Below are positions 43,668-51,396 of a stretch of 64,000 bases of DNA, piece after piece; the first letter of the stretch is position 1, and every line of letters starts with the position of its first letter. Source of the stretch: Streptomyces sp. NBC_01463 (GTDB lineage Bacteria; Actinomycetota; Actinomycetes; Streptomycetales; Streptomycetaceae); the NCBI GenBank assembly GCA_036227345.1, contig CP109468.1:558001-622000 (forward strand), in the 5' to 3' direction. The position numbers and the translations under genes are program-made. The notes beneath the pieces were generated by a model. It was given only the letters and a program-made list of their open reading frames with translations, was not told where the DNA came from and searched no databases.

Positions 43668-44804
43668 TCACGATCCCTGGCCGAAGAACTCGACCTCCGC
43701 CACGGCCACTCGGCGGCCCTTGCCGGTGCCGTACGCCGAGTCGACCGTGAGGCGCGCGCTGACGGTCTCCGATCCGCGGAGGTCGAAGGTCTGCTGGCCC
43801 GCCTGGTCCGTCAGCCGGATCGTACGCGTGGTCTTCTTGCCGTCCTTCGAGGTCAGCACGACGGTGAGCCGGGCCGGCCTGGCCTGCGTGAGGAACTCGT
43901 CCTTGCGGGCCGAAGTCCCGGAGAACACCACCATCTTCAGCAGGCGGACCGGCTGGGCGAACGTACACTCCAGGTACTCCCCCGCACCGTCGCCGGTCTC
44001 CCCCGGAGCCCAGTAGCGATTGTTGAAGCCGTCGAAGGCCGCACGTGCCGGATGCCCCGACGCCGCGCTGGAACTCCGGAACGCGGACGGCACGACCGAC
44101 TCCGGTGCACCCGTCTCCTCCTTGGCGAAGCCGAACAGGCCGGGCAGATACGGCAGTGCGAACCAGATGCCGACCGCCAGCAGGATCAGCACCAGCGGCA
44201 GCGCGAACCTCGGCCTGCGCCGTCCCCGTCGGGGGCGTGTACCGGCGGCACGGCCTCTGCCCCGCCCCCGGCGGAGGATGCGTCGCCACCACGGCGGACG
44301 GAGCCCGGGCGGCGGCCCCGGGTCGAGGAGCAGTGCGCACCGAATGCAGTAGGTGCGTTCGGAAGCGTTCTCGGTACGGCAGTTGGGGCACACCCGTGGC
44401 ACGCCGCCGGCCGTCGGCGCCGGCCCGGGTGGAGCGGGGTCGTCGGACCCCTGGCCGGGAGGCCATGCCTCGGGCCCGGGCGCGGGCCCCTCGGGAGCAT
44501 CGCCGGGACGCCGGGGAGCGGCCGTCACCTGCGGCGAAGGGCCGGCAGGCGGGTTCACCGCAGCGGGCGCCGGCGCGGGGCGGGGCAGTGAGCCATCGGG
44601 CGGGACGGCGGGCACGGGCCCCCCGACTCCCGGGTCAGTCGCACCCGGAGCAGGGGCCGGACCGCCCCCACGCCTCTCGCCGGCCCGGCCGTCCAGGCCA
44701 CCGGCGCCGCCCGCCTCATCCGGCTCCCACGCCAGGAAAGCCTCGCAGGACGCGCAGAACTCCCGCCCCGGCGCGTTCCGGTGACCACAGCTCTCGCAGA
44801 TCAC
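43668..44804 (-). CDS. eCIS-linked zinc-ribbon membrane protein with discoidin-like C-terminus
   Basis: 378 residues in four parts. Zinc ribbon 1 (CESCGHRNAPGREFCASC) at the N-terminus; a long Pro/Gly-rich linker; zinc ribbon 2 (CPNCRTENASERTYCIRC) and a basic stretch; one membrane helix (RFALPLVLILLAVGIWFALPYL); then a C-terminal beta-sandwich resembling NADase-type glycan-binding/discoidin domains (VPSAFRSSSAASGHPARAAFDGFNNRYWAPGE...). Topology predicts cytoplasmic ribbons and an outside beta-sandwich. GTG start overlaps the tail-protein stop and has AAGGAGGT. It could anchor the injection system at the membrane, like the CisA protein reported for S. coelicolor; this is inferred. Confidence 0.8.
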   Translation of the reverse strand: MICESCGHRNAPGREFCASCEAFLAWEPDEAGGAGGLDGRAGERRGGGPAPAPGATDPGVGGPVPAVPPDGSLPRPAPAPAAVNPPAGPSPQVTAAPRRPGDAPEGPAPGPEAWPPGQGSDDPAPPGPAPTAGGVPRVCPNCRTENASERTYCIRCALLLDPGPPPGLRPPWWRRILRRGRGRGRAAGTRPRRGRRRPRFALPLVLILLAVGIWFALPYLPGLFGFAKEETGAPESVVPSAFRSSSAASGHPARAAFDGFNNRYWAPGETGDGAGEYLECTFAQPVRLLKMVVFSGTSARKDEFLTQARPARLTVVLTSKDGKKTTRTIRLTDQAGQQTFDLRGSETVSARLTVDSAYGTGKGRRVAVAEVEFFGQGS

Positions 44805-45367
44805 CGCGCACCTCCTTCCATGTCCCCGGCCCCGGGCAGGATCTCCAGCGTGTAGCCCACATGGGCCGGGACCTCCGTGCCGATGAGCTCCTCCAGCCGC
44901 ACCCGGTCGACCGCCCGGCCGTGCGGTTCCCGGACCCGGATCGTCACCCAGGGGCGGGCCCGGCCGGGCAGCACGGTCTGCGGGACGGTCGACCAGGCCG
45001 TTCCGCCGCTCTCGGTGATCTCGGGCTCCGTGCCCGTCTCCAGCCGCACCGCGTCGGCGAGCCCGCCCGCCGTACCGCGCCGGGCGTGCCGTGCGACCGC
45101 GCCCCGTACGGTCTCCCGGCGCCGCGCCGTCGGGCCGTCCTCGTGCGGCTCCACAGCCACCCACTGGGCCAGCCACGCCAGGAAGTCCTCCGGAGCGCTG
45201 CGCGGATCCAGGTACGCGGGCAGGTTGTCGAGGGTGAGCAGGACCGGGGCGAGGACGTCGTCGAGCGCGGCGAGGAAGCGCCGGAGGAAGTCCTGCTCCA
45301 GGTAGACGGAGGGGAGTTGGTCGATCAGCGGGTGCGGTGTCGGGAGGCCGGTGACGCCGGTACGCAT
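44801..45367 (-). CDS. eCIS baseplate protein, phage tail protein I family (Afp12-like)
   Basis: 188 residues: LIDQLPSVYLEQDFLRRFLAALDDVLAPVLLTLDNLPAYLDPRSAPEDFLAWLAQWV is the tail-protein-I signature for a baseplate wedge component. The C-terminal half has WVTIRVREPHGRAVDRVRLEELI. It is immediately 3' of the baseplate-J-like gene, the normal order in eCIS clusters. Confidence 0.88.
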   Translation of the reverse strand: MRTGVTGLPTPHPLIDQLPSVYLEQDFLRRFLAALDDVLAPVLLTLDNLPAYLDPRSAPEDFLAWLAQWVAVEPHEDGPTARRRETVRGAVARHARRGTAGGLADAVRLETGTEPEITESGGTAWSTVPQTVLPGRARPWVTIRVREPHGRAVDRVRLEELIGTEVPAHVGYTLEILPGAGDMEGGAR

Positions 45368-45371
45368 GGGC

Positions 45372-47363
45372 CTAGGCTCCTCTCACCCGTAGCTGGTGCT
45401 CGTAGCTGAAGACCAGGGCGTGCCGGTCCAGCGGGATCTTGGCGGTGGCGTCGGTGCGCTCGCCGGTGACCGGGTCGGCGGGGTAGAGGCGTACGTCCTC
45501 CACCAGGTCCACCCCCGGCACCCGTTGGAGCACGGCGAACGCCTCGCCCGACTGGACGGGCCGGCCGAACGGCCAGCCCTGACCGCCCGGCCCGCCGGAC
45601 AGCGGGTTGAAGTAGCCGTACAGCGCGGCCAGGGCCGTCTCCCGGACGCGATCCGGCTCCGCTCCGCGCTCGGCCTGCACGGAGGCGACGACGGTGACGC
45701 CCTGGTAGAAGGGCGGCTCGACGACGAGGCGGGCCCCGATCGGGCGGCGGGCCTCCAGGTGACCGGCGATGAGGCGGAGCGTGTGTTCGGGAGGAACGAG
45801 TTCGTCGAACTCGACGCGGCCCTGCTCGTCGCTGCGGCCGGCCGGGACGACGAGCAGCCTCACCCCGTGGGCGGAGCCGTCGCTGTCGCCCCCGCCCGCG
45901 TTCCCGCCCTCGTGCTCATCGGCCCGGATGCAGTGCACGCGGGCCGCGTCCGGGGCGATGTCCCGGGCGAGGAGCTCGTAGTCGTGCGGGACGACGGCGC
46001 GGTGCAGGGTGCGCAGCGTCATCGGGCCGCGCACCCGGGCGCTGTCGACGCTCTCGCCGTCGACGCCGCCGAGGGCCGGCCGGCGGTTCTCCACCCGGGC
46101 CACGTATGGGAGCGCGCTGCGCAGGACCTTCAGTGTCGACCTGGCGACATTCCCGCGGAGGCCGCCGCCCGTGCGGTAGGAGCGCACCCGGACGGTGGCG
46201 CCCTTCGCGGGGACCGCGCCGTAGTAGCGGATGGAGCCGTCCCGCTCGCGTACCGCCGGGCCGAACTCGACCCGGCCGGAGTTCGGGTCGAGGGTGATGT
46301 GGTGGTCGTCGGGCCCGGAGTGCGCGAAGTCGTCGACCCGGGTCCAGCGGGTGTACTCCGGTTCCGGTCCGCTCGCCGGACCGGCCACCTCGACCACGAA
46401 GTCGCCCGGCACGACGGGCGGACGGGCCAGTGCGAACGCCTGGCCGGGCACGCCTTCCGCCGCGCCGAGCACCTCGTCGGTGACGGTCTCGGCGTGCTCG
46501 GCGGGCACGGTCGCGCCGATGGTGAAGGCGGTGATCCGGCGGACGACGGGCGGTGCCAGATAGCCCGGCCGGCCGGGCTCCGCCTCGATCAGGCGGCAGC
46601 GCAGCCAGCCTCCGGTGCGCCGCACCACGGCTGCGGGGGTGTGTGTCCTCGGCAGGTGGAGGATCAGCTCGCCGGAGCGGTTGAAGCCGCCGGTGTCGTC
46701 CTTCTCGATCTCGCAGGCCGTCCAGGCGGTGCCGTCCCAGGCCTCCCAGACCAGCGGCGGCCGCAGCGGGTCGACGCCCACGCCCTCGACCCTGCAGTCC
46801 AGCCGCAGGACGACGACTCCCGCCGGCACCGCGGCCGACAGGCCGACATACAGACAGTCGCCGGGTGCCGGGGTCGCCCCGAAGCACGTCACGTCCCGGC
46901 CGATCGCCAGCTCCTCCGTACGGTCGGCCGCTTCGCCCGACACCGGCCAGGTGGCGAGATGGGCGAAGGCACAGGGGGTGATCGTCAGCTGCTCGGCGGT
47001 CGTGAAGACGACCGCCTCCTCCGTCTCCGTCCGTACGGTGGCGACCTCCGTGCCGGCCCGCACCACGACCGGCTCGGGGCGGGGTGCGGAGAGGCGGAAC
47101 GTCACCTCGGTGTGGGCGGCGGTGGGCGGGTGCAGCCGCACCCCGATCAGGTCGAGGAAGGTCAGATAGCTCTTCTCCGGCACCCGGTTGACCCGGTAGA
47201 CGAGCTGGTCGACCATCGTGGCGAACGCCTCGATGAGGGTGACACCCGGGTCCGACACATTGTGGTCGGTCCACTCCGGGCAGCGTTGCTGGACCAGGCG
47301 CTTGGCCTCGTCCACCAGGCCCTGGAAGCGGCGGTCGTCCAGATGGGGACTGGGCAGCGTCAC
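45372..47363 (-). CDS. eCIS baseplate assembly protein, gpJ-like (Afp11-like)
   Basis: 663 residues. N-terminus LVDEAKRLVQQRCPEWTDHNVSDPGVTLIEAFATMVDQLVYRVNRVPEKSYLTFLDLIGVRL is diagnostic of the putative baseplate assembly family in eCIS and related phage-tail systems. The C-terminal part resembles baseplate J, with LRTLHRAVVPHDYELLARDI and PLSGGPGGQGWPFGRPV. GTG at 47363 overlaps the gp25 stop. The open frame upstream of this point is antisense-like and is not included. Confidence 0.9.
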   Translation of the reverse strand: MTLPSPHLDDRRFQGLVDEAKRLVQQRCPEWTDHNVSDPGVTLIEAFATMVDQLVYRVNRVPEKSYLTFLDLIGVRLHPPTAAHTEVTFRLSAPRPEPVVVRAGTEVATVRTETEEAVVFTTAEQLTITPCAFAHLATWPVSGEAADRTEELAIGRDVTCFGATPAPGDCLYVGLSAAVPAGVVVLRLDCRVEGVGVDPLRPPLVWEAWDGTAWTACEIEKDDTGGFNRSGELILHLPRTHTPAAVVRRTGGWLRCRLIEAEPGRPGYLAPPVVRRITAFTIGATVPAEHAETVTDEVLGAAEGVPGQAFALARPPVVPGDFVVEVAGPASGPEPEYTRWTRVDDFAHSGPDDHHITLDPNSGRVEFGPAVRERDGSIRYYGAVPAKGATVRVRSYRTGGGLRGNVARSTLKVLRSALPYVARVENRRPALGGVDGESVDSARVRGPMTLRTLHRAVVPHDYELLARDIAPDAARVHCIRADEHEGGNAGGGDSDGSAHGVRLLVVPAGRSDEQGRVEFDELVPPEHTLRLIAGHLEARRPIGARLVVEPPFYQGVTVVASVQAERGAEPDRVRETALAALYGYFNPLSGGPGGQGWPFGRPVQSGEAFAVLQRVPGVDLVEDVRLYPADPVTGERTDATAKIPLDRHALVFSYEHQLRVRGA

Positions 47364-47794
47364 GCGCCTGCCTCCTCGTCGTCGGGGCTCGTCTCCTGCG
47401 CGTGCTGCGGGATCACGTAGAACGGGAAGACGAGATTGCGGGGGTCGTTGGAGCCGCGTACCGAGTAGCCGATGTCGATGTAGAGGACCCCGTTGTCCGC
47501 CTCGTCGAACCGGACGGTGACCTCGGCGACCTCGATCCGGGGCTCCCAGCGCTCCAGCGCCAGCCGGACCTCGTACGCGAGCTGCCCCGCCGTCCCTGCG
47601 TCGGCGGGCGCGAACACGTAGTCGTTGACGGCGCAGCCGAACTCCGGCCGCATCGGCCGCTCTCCCGGGGAGGTCGCCAGGATCAGCCGGATCGACTCCT
47701 CCAGCTCCCGCTCGCCGCGCACCAGCGCGATGGAGCCGGTGGCATCCGTGCGCGGCGGAAAGGCCCAGCCCGCGCCGATGAACTGCTGTCCCAT
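47360..47794 (-). CDS. eCIS baseplate wedge, gp25/GPW family (Afp9-like)
   Basis: 144 residues; GPW/gp25 lysozyme-like fold with LEESIRLILATSPGERPMRPEFGCAVNDYVF, the most conserved baseplate signature of contractile systems. It nucleates sheath assembly together with the J-type wedge proteins. Confidence 0.93.
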   Translation of the reverse strand: MGQQFIGAGWAFPPRTDATGSIALVRGERELEESIRLILATSPGERPMRPEFGCAVNDYVFAPADAGTAGQLAYEVRLALERWEPRIEVAEVTVRFDEADNGVLYIDIGYSVRGSNDPRNLVFPFYVIPQHAQETSPDDEEAGA

Positions 47795-47800
47795 ACCGGC

Positions 47801-48082
47801 TCAGCCCCCGATCAGCACGGTGGCGCAGCCCGACACGACCGGGGACCCGCAGCCGCTCAGATCTCCGACCCGGGCGGCCGGACTCCCGCCGATCAGCACG
47901 GTGGTGCTGCCGGGCGGTGCGATCGTGGACGGCGGGTGGGCCAGGGGGGACGCGCACAGATGGGCGGTGCCGACGGTGGCGGCGGGCTTCCCGCCGATCA
48001 GCACCGACACCACTCCGGGCGGTCCGACCGTGCCGGGGTGACCGGTGGGGTCGGTGACCCGTGCGGCTGCTGCTGACGGCAT
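47801..48082 (-). CDS. eCIS PAAR-motif spike tip
   Basis: 93 residues with PAAR-like repeats: VLIGGKPAATVGTAHLC and VLIGGSPAARVGDLSGCGSPVVSGCATVLIGG. PAAR proteins cap the spike and hold a metal ion. It is 6 bp from the gp25 gene. The 103-bp gap between it and the spike gene carries short repeats resembling the spike gene's last codons (AACTTGATCA / GAGCTTGATCA) and nothing else recognisable. Confidence 0.9.
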   Translation of the reverse strand: MPSAAAARVTDPTGHPGTVGPPGVVSVLIGGKPAATVGTAHLCASPLAHPPSTIAPPGSTTVLIGGSPAARVGDLSGCGSPVVSGCATVLIGG

Positions 48083-48185
48083 GCGGTGTACTCCTCTTCC
48101 CCTGATTGCGGCAGGTCGGTCGAGCGTGACCGGCGGTCGATCGCGGCAGGCCGGCCGAACTTGATCATCAGCCGGTCCCTGTAGG

Positions 48186-50093
48186 TCAGTTGAGCTTGAT
48201 CAGCGGCGCGTTGACGGAGACCGAACCGCCGCTCTTGACGTCCGTGCGCCGGCTTCCTTCGACGGTGACCTGGCCGCCCCGGACCTCCACCGCGCCGCCG
48301 GTGGAGAGCGCGACCCCGCCGTTCCCGCCGTCGACCGCGACCCCGCTGCGGGACGTCACCGTGACGCTGTCGCCGGCGAGTTCCAGGGCCCCTGCGCCGG
48401 CGTCGAGCGCGACGCCCTTGGCCGCCTTGACGGAGACCTGTTCCCTGGCCTCGATCGTCACGCTGCCGTCGCTGTTGATGACGACGGCCGTGCCCCGCCG
48501 GTCCAGGTCGATCGTGAGCTTTCCGTCGCCGGTACGGAGCCTGACGCCCTGCGGGCCGTTCGCCGCGTCCAGCAGTTCGAGCTGGTTTCCGCTCTTGGAC
48601 GCGAAGGCGCGACGGTTCACCGCGCCGGTGGTGGGATCGACGAGATCGCCGCCGTCGCCGGGAGTCCCGGCAGCGGCCGGGGCGCCTCCACCACCGCCGC
48701 CCCCGGGCCGGTCCTTTCCGTTGTACAGCCCGGCCAGCACGTACGGACGGTCCAGGTGCCCGTGCTCGAAGCCGACCAGCACCTCGTCCCCGACCTCCGG
48801 GATGAAGGCCTCGCCGCCGCCCGTCCCGCCGGACTGTGCGGTGCGCGCCCAGTCGCTCGCGTACTCGTCCGACAGCCAGGGGAAGCGCACCTTCACCCGG
48901 CCCGATCCCTCGGGGTCCTGGGTGTCCGTGACCGTCCCGCTGACCAGTCCGGCGCATCGCCCCCCACCCACGGACGCACCGGCCGTCCCCTGCCCGCCTC
49001 CGGTGAGCCCGAAGAGCGAGCGTTCCTGCTGCCCGGACACGGTGATCCAGGTCTCGTAGCCGCGTACGGCGTCGAAGACGTGCCGCGACGAAGTGACGGT
49101 GTAGCGGCCCTCGAACGGGGCCCCCACCGCGTTCAGCGCCACCGCGCTGCCGGCCCTGACCTCGGGGTTCCCCCGGATCACCGCCTCCAGCTCCGCGAAC
49201 GACCCGGCGATCCGCTCCGCCAGTGCCTTCGCCGCCCGGTCCACCTGTGCCTGCGCCCCGTACACCGCGTCGGTCACCACGAACCGCGCCTCACCGAACG
49301 GTGCGGACACGTCGGCCGCCGTGACGCCGAGCTCCAGCGTCGTCGAGGTTCCGGCCGGGGCCCTGCCCACCACCGGCTCCTTCGCGCCGACGTCCCAGCC
49401 GCGCACCTCCACCTCGGACACCTGCTCGGCGGCCGACACCCCGGCACGGCAGCGCAACAGGTTGTCGCCCAGTTCGAGGACGAGGGCGTTGCGTCCGGCG
49501 CGCGCGGATCCGTCCGGCGCCGCGCTCGCCTCGGCGGGACGGGTGATGTGCAGCTGTCCGTCCCGTACGTACGCCTGCGCACCGGCCTCCTCGGCGAGCC
49601 CGCGGACGAACTCCCAGTCGGTGACGTTGGGCTGGGCGATGTGCTCGATCACGGGGCCGGCCACGTCCACCGTCCCCGGCTTCAGTCCGGCGCGCTGGGC
49701 GACCTGGCCGCAGATGTCGGCGAGCGTCATGTTCTGGTAGCTGGCGACGCGCCGTCCCCGCAGCAGCCGGTGCGACTCGTCGAGTCCGCGCACCACGGTG
49801 AACGTGCCGGTCTCGTCGAGCTCCACCTCGAGCGCCGTGACGACGCCTTCGAGCAGCGGCTTCGGAGCGGTGTCACCGCCCGCCCTGGCCAGCAGCCGGG
49901 CCTCGCTGCCGATCCTCAGCCCGGCCTGTTCCAGCAGCACCCGGTCGGGGTCCCGGAACCGCAGCAGGAACAGGTCGGGGAGCGTACGGCTGTCGTCGAC
50001 GTACCCCTCGACAAGGGTGTTCACGAACTTCGCGGGAAGCGGGGTGCCGTTGAACTCCACCACCAGCGCGGTGGCCACGCCCTGCTGGGTCAT
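48186..50093 (-). CDS. eCIS spike protein, VgrG/gpD-gpV-like (Afp8-like)
   Basis: 635 residues. The hub part (about 1-370) resembles VgrG gp27-like domains (GLDESHRLLRGRRVASYQNMTLADICGQVAQRAGL). It is followed by a gp5-type OB fold (VSGTVTDTQDPEGSGRVKVRFPWLSDEYASDWAR...VLVGFEHGHLDRPYVLAGLYNG) and a C-terminal beta-helix of short repeats (TIEAREQVSVKAAKGVALDAGAGALELAGDSVTVTS...). The ATG overlaps the LysM gene's stop; the longer open frame upstream overlaps that gene and is excluded. Confidence 0.9.
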   Translation of the reverse strand: MTQQGVATALVVEFNGTPLPAKFVNTLVEGYVDDSRTLPDLFLLRFRDPDRVLLEQAGLRIGSEARLLARAGGDTAPKPLLEGVVTALEVELDETGTFTVVRGLDESHRLLRGRRVASYQNMTLADICGQVAQRAGLKPGTVDVAGPVIEHIAQPNVTDWEFVRGLAEEAGAQAYVRDGQLHITRPAEASAAPDGSARAGRNALVLELGDNLLRCRAGVSAAEQVSEVEVRGWDVGAKEPVVGRAPAGTSTTLELGVTAADVSAPFGEARFVVTDAVYGAQAQVDRAAKALAERIAGSFAELEAVIRGNPEVRAGSAVALNAVGAPFEGRYTVTSSRHVFDAVRGYETWITVSGQQERSLFGLTGGGQGTAGASVGGGRCAGLVSGTVTDTQDPEGSGRVKVRFPWLSDEYASDWARTAQSGGTGGGEAFIPEVGDEVLVGFEHGHLDRPYVLAGLYNGKDRPGGGGGGGAPAAAGTPGDGGDLVDPTTGAVNRRAFASKSGNQLELLDAANGPQGVRLRTGDGKLTIDLDRRGTAVVINSDGSVTIEAREQVSVKAAKGVALDAGAGALELAGDSVTVTSRSGVAVDGGNGGVALSTGGAVEVRGGQVTVEGSRRTDVKSGGSVSVNAPLIKLN

Positions 50094-50893
50094 CGCACCG
50101 GCCCCCGGTCCGCTTCGCCGCCGCCGAGTCTGCTCAGCTCGTCGAGGGCGGGCAGCAGGAGCTGCGTTCCCGGTGCGAGGCGCAGCGGGTCGTCGATACG
50201 GTTCGCCTCGGCGATGATCCGCCAGGCGCCGGCGTCCCCGTACTCCCGGTGGGCCAGCGAAGGCAGCGAGTCCCCCGCGGCGACCCGGTGCACGCGCCGG
50301 GCGGCGAGCGCGCCCGATGTCGGGTTCTGGCCGGGCGTCTCCCCGCTGATCTCCTCCATGGTGACCTGGCAGACGGCCCGGATCGGCACCCCGGACGTGG
50401 TGAACAGGGTGTACTTCGCGGCGACTTGGCTGACGTACCCGGGGAATCCGGTGAGTCCGCCCCAGTGGAAGACCACCCACGGCGGTGACGACCGCTGCTG
50501 CTGGCGGGTCTCGCTCGTGGGCACGCAGCAGGCGAACAGCTGCTCCACCGAGGTGACCACCCGGGTGTCCTGCGTGTCGCTGGCGTCGAAGAACATCTCG
50601 ACGGTGAGCTTGCTGGGCTGCGACCCCTGGTATTCCGGCGGGCCCGAGCTCTTCGCCCCCTTGGCCGGGGTGCGTTTCCAGGAGGCGGCCTTGGTCAGGC
50701 TCAGCTCCTTGGGGTTGAACTGGAAGTCGATCCGCCCGCACGGTCCGCCGGGCGTGAGCCCGCCCCCGGTGGGCGGCGTCCGCAGCTCCAGGTAGGCGTG
50801 CTCCAGCTTGGGCCTGGCCGAGCCGCCCTTGGCCGAGGACGCCGCTCCGGACGTACCGGCGGCACTGAAGGCGATGGGTCCCGCGCCGCTCAC
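50090..50893 (-). CDS. eCIS LysM-domain baseplate/hub protein (Afp7-like)
   Basis: 267 residues. IDFQFNPKELSLTKAASWKRTPAKGAKSSGPPEYQGSQP is the conserved hub segment, and the C-terminal LysM-like domain reads HRVAAGDSLPSLAHREYGDAGAWRIIAEANRIDDPLRLAPGTQLLLP. In contractile systems this links tube to spike. GTG start at 50893 lies 5 bp after the upstream tube gene's stop. Confidence 0.87.
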   Translation of the reverse strand: MSGAGPIAFSAAGTSGAASSAKGGSARPKLEHAYLELRTPPTGGGLTPGGPCGRIDFQFNPKELSLTKAASWKRTPAKGAKSSGPPEYQGSQPSKLTVEMFFDASDTQDTRVVTSVEQLFACCVPTSETRQQQRSSPPWVVFHWGGLTGFPGYVSQVAAKYTLFTTSGVPIRAVCQVTMEEISGETPGQNPTSGALAARRVHRVAAGDSLPSLAHREYGDAGAWRIIAEANRIDDPLRLAPGTQLLLPALDELSRLGGGEADRGPVR

Positions 50894-50898
50894 GCCGC

Positions 50899-51336
50899 TC
50901 AGCCCTCCATCACGTAACCGTGGTGGGCGATCTCGATCGTCTCCATCGCGACCTTGGGCGATTCGGGGGTGAACGAGGGCCCGGTCCAGCGCACGGGCAC
51001 GACCTCCAGCAGCCCCCACTGGGCCACCTTCCGCCCGTCCCCGGTCCGCGCCTCGATGTGCGCCGTCTTGCGGCTGAACCCGGTCGTCATGGTGGCGAAC
51101 CAGCGCGCGACCTTCTCCGTCTCGCGGGTGAGCGGCCGGGACAGCTTGACGTTGGAGTACTTCAGCCGGGTCGGCAACTGCCACAGATGCCCGTTGTTGC
51201 CGCCCTCCTCCCGGGTTTCGAGGACCACTTCGCAGCCCAGCCCGTCGCAGGTATTGAACGACCCGAGCTCGATGTCGTCGATGGTCACGACGAAGCAGAC
51301 GCTGACGGCGGGATCGTCGTCCGGGGAGGTGGCCAT
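50899..51336 (-). CDS. eCIS inner tube protein, second copy (tube initiator-like)
   Basis: 145 residues of the phage tail-tube (gp19/Hcp-like) fold: VCFVVTIDDIELGSFNTCDGLGCEVVLETREEGGNNGHLWQLPTRLKYSNVKLSRPLT. It is the shorter-divergent of two tube proteins; the copy next to the spike genes usually forms the first ring adapting tube to baseplate. Confidence 0.9.
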   Translation of the reverse strand: MATSPDDDPAVSVCFVVTIDDIELGSFNTCDGLGCEVVLETREEGGNNGHLWQLPTRLKYSNVKLSRPLTRETEKVARWFATMTTGFSRKTAHIEARTGDGRKVAQWGLLEVVPVRWTGPSFTPESPKVAMETIEIAHHGYVMEG

Positions 51337-51396
51337 GGCACGTGCCTCTCGATCGATGACTCGGTGGCTCAGTGACTCGGGTACGGGCGCTGATCG

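Noticed and set aside
47801..50093. Type VI secretion system interpretation of the VgrG/PAAR genes
   Set aside because: Split T6SS sheath (TssB/TssC), membrane complex (TssJLM) and ClpV are absent; gp25, tail protein I, LysM hub, single sheath and AAA+ ATPase match eCIS.
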